From NCBI GenBank assembly GCA_020848995.1, contig JADLHA010000046.1, positions 1 to 51,011 on the forward strand: a stretch of DNA of 51,011 nt, in the 5' to 3' direction. Made by a program: the position numbers and the translations under genes. Source of the stretch: Saprospiraceae bacterium (GTDB taxonomy: Bacteria; Bacteroidota; Bacteroidia; Chitinophagales; Saprospiraceae). The notes under the pieces were generated by a model. That model was given only the letters and a program-made list of their open reading frames with translations, was not told the origin of the DNA and searched no databases. Below are positions 45,906-51,011 of the stretch, piece by piece (position 1 is the first letter of the stretch; every line of letters starts with the position of its first letter).

Positions 45906-48900
45906 CTACCACCCCGGAATAAAATTAAAACCGAACTGGGCCCGGGAATTGGACCGCAGCGGCCATGCCCAATAGGGTTCGAGGACCAGTGCGCCAAAGA
46001 GGTTGATGCGAAATCCCAACCCCGTGCTGAAAACCGGTTTGGGTTTTAAAAAATCGATGTCTGAAGAGAAATCTGCCCAGTCGTCCCAGGCCATTCCCCC
46101 GTCGATAAACACGTTGAGCTCAATGGGAAGAAAGGGAGCATTGAGCAGGGCGAAGCGATCCGGACCGGTCAGGGGCAGGCGAAATTCGACGGATGCCAAG
46201 CCGATCTTGGATCCGCTGATCTGCTCGTATTCGATGCCGTAGCGTTGGCGCAATTCTTCGAGGTGATCGAAATCGTATCCGTGGATGAGTCCGTATTGGC
46301 CGATGAGTATGGGATAAAACCGGTTGGCATCGCTGCCATATCGCGCGTAGTGCATAAACCTGATGGCCAGGGCAAATGGCTTCATCCAAAAATACTTCCT
46401 CCCGTCGACGGTCAGGGCTGTGAAGTTGTACTGACCGAAATAGTTTTCAACACCGACCCGGTATCGGTGTCCCAACATGGGTGCCGTCATTCCAAAATAG
46501 GAGTTGTCGCCAACCCAGGCAGCATTGAAATTGGAGAGCCAGCCTTTTTCAATGGTGTAGGGACCAACCTGCACGACGTCGCCCGCTTTCAACTTTTCTT
46601 TTTGGCCTCCGAGGTAAAAGAACTTGTTGATGTCGTCGTAGAAATCGATGATCTGGTCGAGGCGGAAAAAGCGGTAGGAGGCGCCGGCTCCAAGTTCAAA
46701 CCGTTGGGTGACGGAGAACGGATAGTGGACAACCCCGCTCATCTCCTCTTCAAAAATGCGTAGGAGCAGGGTAGTATCCGTGTAAGCTGAAAAGACGTTG
46801 CCGTTTTCGTCTACAAAGTTTTGCCGTACAAATCCTGGTGTATAGTTGAAATACCGGGTTGGCAGGTGTTGCAGGTTGACACCCCAGGGGAGGCTCCATG
46901 ACCGGTTGAGATAACTCGCGACGGCAGCGACATCGTAGATCTCACCGTTCATGGCAAGACCGGTATAGAGCTGGTGGGAGCCCAGGATGTCGGTAAACAA
47001 CATATCAACGCCTCCCGAAAGTCCGATGCCGCTGGACAGGTAATTTCCTCCATAGCCGGTGCCCCCGGATGCGCCGACATAAGACAATCCAAACCGTGCG
47101 CGATAAGGCTTGATGCTGAAACGGTCTGTGGATGCGGAATCCAGCGCTTCCCTTTTGCTGGAAGAGGTATCGGGAAATAGCAGGGGTGCAGCTGTATCCA
47201 TGGGAAGGTATGCGGCACTCCGGTCAGCCGCTTCCTGGCCCACAGAGGAAGACAGCAGCTTATCCGTTGATACCTGGTAGATCCCGAAACCATTATCGCG
47301 AAACTGAGTGTAAACGATGCGGTCCCTTTTACCTGCAGCTGAAAATGCTGGGGCGTAGGCACTAACGCCCATGATTCCACCGGCAGACACCATCAGCTGC
47401 GAAAGCTGTGCAGAAGCGCTGTCCAGCCGGTACAGGGCGTGGACTCCGTTGCGATCGCTTAGGAAGAGCAAGTTTCCCGAGGCGTCGTATTGCGGATTGA
47501 AGTGGTTGTTGCCGTCAAATTGCATTGGGTAGCGGATGATCCCGTCGGACAGGTCGAGAAAGGCCAGGGAAAACGGCCAGTATCCGGAGCCTTGTCCCTG
47601 CTGCCAGGCTGGTGCGTCTGTACAAAAGGCGAGGGTCTTGCCATCGGGCGACCACTCGGGATGGATTTCAGACGCTGCATTGTCGGTGAGCCGGGTAGCT
47701 TTTTTGGATTTGAGGTCGATGAGGTAGAGATCTGTTTGCCCGCGATGGGTGCCTGTGACGACAATGGATTTCCCATCCGGCGACCAGGCAGGTTGGATAA
47801 AGTAGGGCAGGTTATCAAACTGCAGTTCGCGTTGCGTTTTTCCGGTTTCCACCTCTTTGATCACCAGCACGCTGCGGCCGCGCTTGAAAGCCGGAAAGGC
47901 AAAGCGGCGGGAATCCGGAGACCAGGTGCCGGCAGATTCGAGGCTGTTGAGCTGGTCGATGTGCCCCTCCCGAGCCTGTGAAAACAATTTGCGGATGATC
48001 TTGCCATCTTGTGCGCTCGCGAGGTAGAGATCCGTGGTGAAAAGGTCTTTCTCGGAAAGAAAACAGAGGTAGCGTCCGTTGGGGCTGATCGACGGGGAGA
48101 GGTTCATTCGGCCAGCATTGTCGGAAGAAAGAATCTCCTTTCCGGAAGCGGTTTGCGGCGGGGTAGGCCCGGAAAATTGGGAGACAAGCGTGCGCAGCCA
48201 TGTGCTATTCAGGGTATCGAAGGGGAAGCCGAGGTGTTCGAGACAAGCCGTTTCCAAACCGTACCGGCCGACCGAGATGAAAAAGGGTTTGATGCGGGCA
48301 TCGCCGAATAGGCTCGAAAAAAAGGACCAAAAAGCATGGCCGTAACGGTATGGAAAATATTCCGGGCGGTCCATTTTCTCCAGGTCTGGCAGTTGACCCC
48401 GGAGAACCGCATCGCGCATCCACATGGCCGTTTGCACGTCAACAGAACCTTTGGAGAGGTATTCTGCCAGGCCTTCTATGAGCCACAGCGGATAGTTTTG
48501 CAGGGATTCCATCGAGGTAGAGTCGCCGCGCAGGATCATGTTGTATTGGAACGCGTGGACGAGTTCGTGGCCAATGACGTGAAAGGTCTGGTCGTTGGTG
48601 ATGGCCAGCGGGAGTACAATGCGGTTGCGCAGGCCTTCGGTCACCCCTCCCGTACCGGCATCCACATTGCCCGAAATGACAAAATTTTGCTGAAACTCCC
48701 CGTGGTTATTGAAGAGAATGACCGGATTCCGCGAAGCGAATTGTTCGCCGAGCAGTTGTGAATGGCGATCGTACCACCATTCGAACCAGGATGCATAAAG
48801 GGCAATGCGCGCGCTGTCGAGATCGTAGTAGTAAATGTTAAAATGCGGCGTTTCAAAAATGCGGAAATCAAAGTCTCGGTATTTGGGTTTATTCCGGCCA

Positions 48901-48971
48901 AAGTATTGAGCTGATGCAGGAATAAAAGAAAGGGCAAGCAGGAGGCAGAGCAAAAGAGGTGCTGGGCGCAT
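45906..48971 (-). CDS. peptidase MA-like / beta-propeller / outer-membrane barrel protein
   Basis: A 1021-residue exported protein. After the signal peptide (LLLCLLLALSFIPASAQ), a gluzincin-like domain has HELVHAFQYN and the distal Glu in WLIEGLAEYLS, the zinc-protease pattern. The middle contains WD40/PD40-type propeller blades (SPDGKSIVVTGTHRGQTDLY and SPDGKTLAFCTD). The last 400 or so residues (from about 620) look like an outer-membrane beta barrel, ending with FGFNFIPGW, whose aromatic last residue suits BAM recognition. The order suggests a protease-propeller unit anchored to a barrel. It may sit facing the periplasm or the surface; the orientation cannot be decided. Confidence 0.85.
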   Translation of the reverse strand: MRPAPLLLCLLLALSFIPASAQYFGRNKPKYRDFDFRIFETPHFNIYYYDLDSARIALYASWFEWWYDRHSQLLGEQFASRNPVILFNNHGEFQQNFVISGNVDAGTGGVTEGLRNRIVLPLAITNDQTFHVIGHELVHAFQYNMILRGDSTSMESLQNYPLWLIEGLAEYLSKGSVDVQTAMWMRDAVLRGQLPDLEKMDRPEYFPYRYGHAFWSFFSSLFGDARIKPFFISVGRYGLETACLEHLGFPFDTLNSTWLRTLVSQFSGPTPPQTASGKEILSSDNAGRMNLSPSISPNGRYLCFLSEKDLFTTDLYLASAQDGKIIRKLFSQAREGHIDQLNSLESAGTWSPDSRRFAFPAFKRGRSVLVIKEVETGKTQRELQFDNLPYFIQPAWSPDGKSIVVTGTHRGQTDLYLIDLKSKKATRLTDNAASEIHPEWSPDGKTLAFCTDAPAWQQGQGSGYWPFSLAFLDLSDGIIRYPMQFDGNNHFNPQYDASGNLLFLSDRNGVHALYRLDSASAQLSQLMVSAGGIMGVSAYAPAFSAAGKRDRIVYTQFRDNGFGIYQVSTDKLLSSSVGQEAADRSAAYLPMDTAAPLLFPDTSSSKREALDSASTDRFSIKPYRARFGLSYVGASGGTGYGGNYLSSGIGLSGGVDMLFTDILGSHQLYTGLAMNGEIYDVAAVASYLNRSWSLPWGVNLQHLPTRYFNYTPGFVRQNFVDENGNVFSAYTDTTLLLRIFEEEMSGVVHYPFSVTQRFELGAGASYRFFRLDQIIDFYDDINKFFYLGGQKEKLKAGDVVQVGPYTIEKGWLSNFNAAWVGDNSYFGMTAPMLGHRYRVGVENYFGQYNFTALTVDGRKYFWMKPFALAIRFMHYARYGSDANRFYPILIGQYGLIHGYDFDHLEELRQRYGIEYEQISGSKIGLASVEFRLPLTGPDRFALLNAPFLPIELNVFIDGGMAWDDWADFSSDIDFLKPKPVFSTGLGFRINLFGALVLEPYWAWPLRSNSRAQFGFNFIPGW

Positions 48972-49270
48972 CGCACAAAGTTACCGGTTCAAGGTGACGG
49001 AATGACGGGTCATTAGTTCAATTTTCAAGACTTCTGAAGAACGGATTTGAAGGATGCCGTGGTACGGTAAGTGCGCGCCAAATTTTCAAAGACTGGCCCC
49101 GATGGGTGCGATTGAAGACAAGGATGGGGCCATTGGTGTTGAAATCCCGAGATTTTGTCAGGCAGACTCGGGCAGAGCGCGGCATTGATTGCCAAAGGCT
49201 CCATTTTTGCAGGAAGGCTGCCAGGACCAAAAGGGGTCATGGTGAAGGTGCCGTATCTTGCGAACGGCAA
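48972..49270. other. 299-bp divergent region with inverted repeats; no gene seen
   Basis: The gap separates the barrel-protease gene (minus) from the flippase gene (plus). It contains TGGCCCC/GGGGCCA arms near 49095 and 49126, and CCCGAG/CTCGGG near 49147 and 49168. A TATCTTG -7-like element at 49254-49260 lies 10 bp before the flippase ATG. Open frames here lack recognisable features. Confidence 0.4.
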
Positions 49271-50710
49271 ATGAAGAAGGAGTTTGCAATCAACGCCGCC
49301 TTGCTGCTTGGGAGCAATATGCTCATCAAGGTCTATTACCTTTTAGGAATAGACCGCAATTTCCAATTGCACATGGGGACGCAGGAGTACGGTCTGTACT
49401 ACGGCTTGTTCAATTTCACCCTGCTGTTTCAGTTCATCAACGATTTTGGCCTGCAAAACCTGGCCAGTCGACACGTAAGTCAGGAAGGGGAGAAGAGCCT
49501 CGACGCTTATCGAAGCTTCGGTGCGGTCAAGTGGATGCTGTCGGCAATTTATTTGGTCGTAGTGGCCGTTGCATGTTGGTTGAGTGGTTATCCCGCAGAA
49601 TGGCGGGGGCTGATCCTACACCTGGCGGCAAACCAGGTGCTGGTGAGCGTCATCTATTTTACCCGTGCCGGGATTGCAGGATTGGGACATTACCGCCAGG
49701 ACAGTTTTTTTTCCGTTTTTGACCGTTTTCTGCTCATCGGAATGGGAACTGCTGTATTGTGGGTACCTTCTTTGCGGGGATGGGTGAATGCCTCAGGTTT
49801 TGCGTGGATGCAGACCCTGTCCCTTGGAGTGACCTGGCTTTCTGCCGTTGTTTATTTAAGAGGTAAAGGGGTAGCCATTTGGCCAGACACGCGTATGTTC
49901 CATGCGGTCAGAAAAACCCTGCCTCCGGCGATTCCCTTCGCGGCGATCTACTTATTGGGATCGGTTTACAACAAGGTGGATTCGGTCTTACTGCAGCGGT
50001 GGCTCCCCGATGGGACCCACCACGCCGGGGTGTATGCGGCATCCCAGAGGCTATTTGAAGCATTCGGGATGTTTTCCCTGGCTCTTGCCGGCCTGTTGCT
50101 GGCCATGTTTTCCCGCTTGCACAGCGACAGAGAGAAGTTGAGTGGACTGTTCAAATTGTCTGTAAAGTGGCTGCTGGTGGGCACCATTCTCGTTTGCACC
50201 ACGGGATTTTGTTATGCTCCAGAGATCGTGCGCCTGCTTTACCATACGAGCGACCCCTATTGGTACGAACCCTTTTCATGGATCATGCTGGCCTTTTTGC
50301 CGGCCAGTCTGAATTACTTACTCGGCGCTTTTTACCAGTCGGTGCACCTGGAATGGCGCCTGGCCGGATTTTACTTATGGGCTGCGGTGTGCTGTGTGGT
50401 GCTGAACGGTCTTTTCATCCCCCAGGGTGCGGCGGTTGCGGCAGCCCAGGTGGCGGTAGTGGTGCACGGCAGTCTTTTTCTCGTACAGGCCATCGACATT
50501 CGCTTGCACAGCCTGGTCGACATCACCCGGGATTTTGTACTCTTCTCCGTGCTATTTGCCGGGATGAGCTGGCTGATCGCTCTGGGCGTAATGCAGCTGG
50601 ATGTGGACTGGAAGCTCCGGGCCCTGCTTTCAGGGGGGTTGATTGTGCTGCTCGCCTTTGCCTTCCGGATGATCTCCCTCGTCGAGATGCGCCGCCCCCA
50701 TACCCCTTAA
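49271..50710 (+). CDS. polysaccharide flippase-like (MATE/MVF superfamily) membrane protein
   Basis: A 479-residue protein of about 12 to 14 membrane helices with the N-terminal pattern of polysaccharide export flippases (INAALLLGSNMLIKVYYLLG, YGLYYGLFNFTLLFQFINDF, LQNLASRHVSQ). Such proteins move lipid-linked oligosaccharides across the inner membrane for capsule, O-antigen or exopolysaccharide. There are no glycosyltransferases next to it, so the substrate is unknown. ATG 49271 is preferred; a longer frame from 49106 would add a basic non-homologous extension. Confidence 0.85.
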   Translation: MKKEFAINAALLLGSNMLIKVYYLLGIDRNFQLHMGTQEYGLYYGLFNFTLLFQFINDFGLQNLASRHVSQEGEKSLDAYRSFGAVKWMLSAIYLVVVAVACWLSGYPAEWRGLILHLAANQVLVSVIYFTRAGIAGLGHYRQDSFFSVFDRFLLIGMGTAVLWVPSLRGWVNASGFAWMQTLSLGVTWLSAVVYLRGKGVAIWPDTRMFHAVRKTLPPAIPFAAIYLLGSVYNKVDSVLLQRWLPDGTHHAGVYAASQRLFEAFGMFSLALAGLLLAMFSRLHSDREKLSGLFKLSVKWLLVGTILVCTTGFCYAPEIVRLLYHTSDPYWYEPFSWIMLAFLPASLNYLLGAFYQSVHLEWRLAGFYLWAAVCCVVLNGLFIPQGAAVAAAQVAVVVHGSLFLVQAIDIRLHSLVDITRDFVLFSVLFAGMSWLIALGVMQLDVDWKLRALLSGGLIVLLAFAFRMISLVEMRRPHTP

Positions 50711-50777
50711 ACACGGAATCCCGCGGCCCTAAATTTTTTTGAACAAAAAATGGTTTTTAAAAAAGGGGCTTTAAAAC

Positions 50778-50785
50778 TATCTTTG
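50778..50785 (+). promoter_or_regulatory. -7 element TATCTTTG of the tRNA-Val gene
   Basis: A perfect TAnnTTTG followed by C, about 70 bp before the tRNA, in an A/T-rich tract with a T-run near the expected -33 position. Confidence 0.6.
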
Positions 50786-50821
50786 CCCTCCCTTACCGGA
50801 ATAAGTTCCAAGGACCACACA

Positions 50822-50838
50822 CCCCGCTTTTAGCGGGG
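50822..50838 (+). other. short GC hairpin in the tRNA leader
   Basis: CCCCGC (50822-50827) and GCGGGG (50833-50838) with a TTTTA loop form a 6-bp stem 16 bp before the tRNA. It lies between promoter and tRNA and may be part of the precursor 5' leader processed by RNase P. No T-run follows, so it is unlikely to be a terminator. Confidence 0.45.
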
Positions 50839-50854
50839 CAGGCACACTGGATTC

Positions 50855-50932
50855 GGGAGATTAGCTCAGCTGGTTCAGAGCATCTGCCTTACAAGCAGAG
50901 GGTCACTGGTTCGAACCCAGTATCTCCCACCA
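50855..50932 (+). tRNA. tRNA-Val (anticodon TAC)
   Basis: A complete cloverleaf: acceptor GGGAGAT/ATCTCCC, D arm GCTC/GAGC, anticodon stem TCTGC/GCAGA with loop CTTACAA (anticodon TAC at 50890-50892, reading GTA), and T arm ACTGG/CCAGT with loop TTCGAAC. The CCA end is encoded (50930-50932). It is followed at once by a strong terminator. Confidence 0.97.
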
Positions 50933-50940
50933 CGACAAAA

Positions 50941-50965
50941 GCCAACTCATCGAGTTGGCTTTTTT
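50941..50965 (+). terminator. Rho-independent terminator of tRNA-Val
   Basis: GCCAACTC (50941-50948) and GAGTTGGC (50952-50959) form an 8-bp perfect stem with an ATC loop, preceded by AAAA and followed by TTTTTT. Confidence 0.95.
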
Positions 50966-51011
50966 GTTTAGATCGGGTAAGACCTGATTGGTAATGGCTC
51001 CCGGGTCGCAA

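Overview
This is a chromosomal window from a free-living Bacteroidota bacterium, most likely of the Saprospiria. Several cues support the phylum. Promoters fit TTG-N19-TAnnTTTG. Five secreted proteins end in type IX secretion (T9SS) sorting domains, and one T9SS lipoprotein (PorW/SprE) is present. FtsH-RsfS-BirA and DUF4175 neighbourhoods are typical of the phylum. The Cys-rich start of the 1365-residue gliding-motility-type protein is, from memory, typical of Saprospiraceae. The class-level call is inference. I see no transposase, integrase, phage module or CRISPR array.

Layout. 0.2-1.3 kb: an unknown gene overlapping rnhB (minus). 1.3-5.2 kb: a secreted M14 carboxypeptidase and an ALDH7-type dehydrogenase, 2 nt apart. 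5.2-11.3 kb: a giant T9SS type-B protein (minus) and a secreted TPR protein. 11.5-14.3 kb: a three-gene heme-copper reductase operon (CuA subunit, catalytic subunit, SCO-like assembly factor). Its catalytic subunit lacks the oxidase Tyr, which points to NO reduction rather than oxygen reduction. 14.6-18.7 kb: DUF937, ftsH, rsfS, then divergent birA. 18.7-27.1 kb: a P-type ATPase, an M23 peptidase, porW/sprE, comF and htrA. 27.3-31.7 kb: a SPOR protein, an SRAP (YedK) protein, a structured intergenic region, and a pair of T9SS proteins led by a metzincin protease. 32-36.8 kb: recA, a candidate small RNA, copA and corA. 36.9-41.2 kb: a lipoprotein, a T9SS protein with sequence repeats, a PAP2-like membrane protein and dapD. 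41.3-45.9 kb: a DUF4175 protein, an RsbW-like ATPase and a YbeY-alkyltransferase-like fusion. 45.9-50.9 kb: a peptidase/propeller/barrel protein, a flippase and tRNA-Val.

The genes are mainly housekeeping (RNase HII, FtsH, RsfS, RecA, YbeY, DapD, tRNA) mixed with a cell-surface protein programme. PorW/SprE belongs to the machine that exports the five T9SS cargo proteins seen here, although it is not adjacent to them.

The most unusual signal is a recurrent near-perfect 18-bp palindrome, CTAACGAACGTTCGTTAG. It occurs at eight places with at least 14/18 matches, inside genes and in promoter regions. One copy abuts the start of the reductase operon, and a shorter relative fills the spacer of a candidate promoter. 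Other points to follow are the YbeY-ATL fusion, the Tyr-less CuA reductase, and a promoter-to-terminator cassette of about 110 nt between recA and copA.
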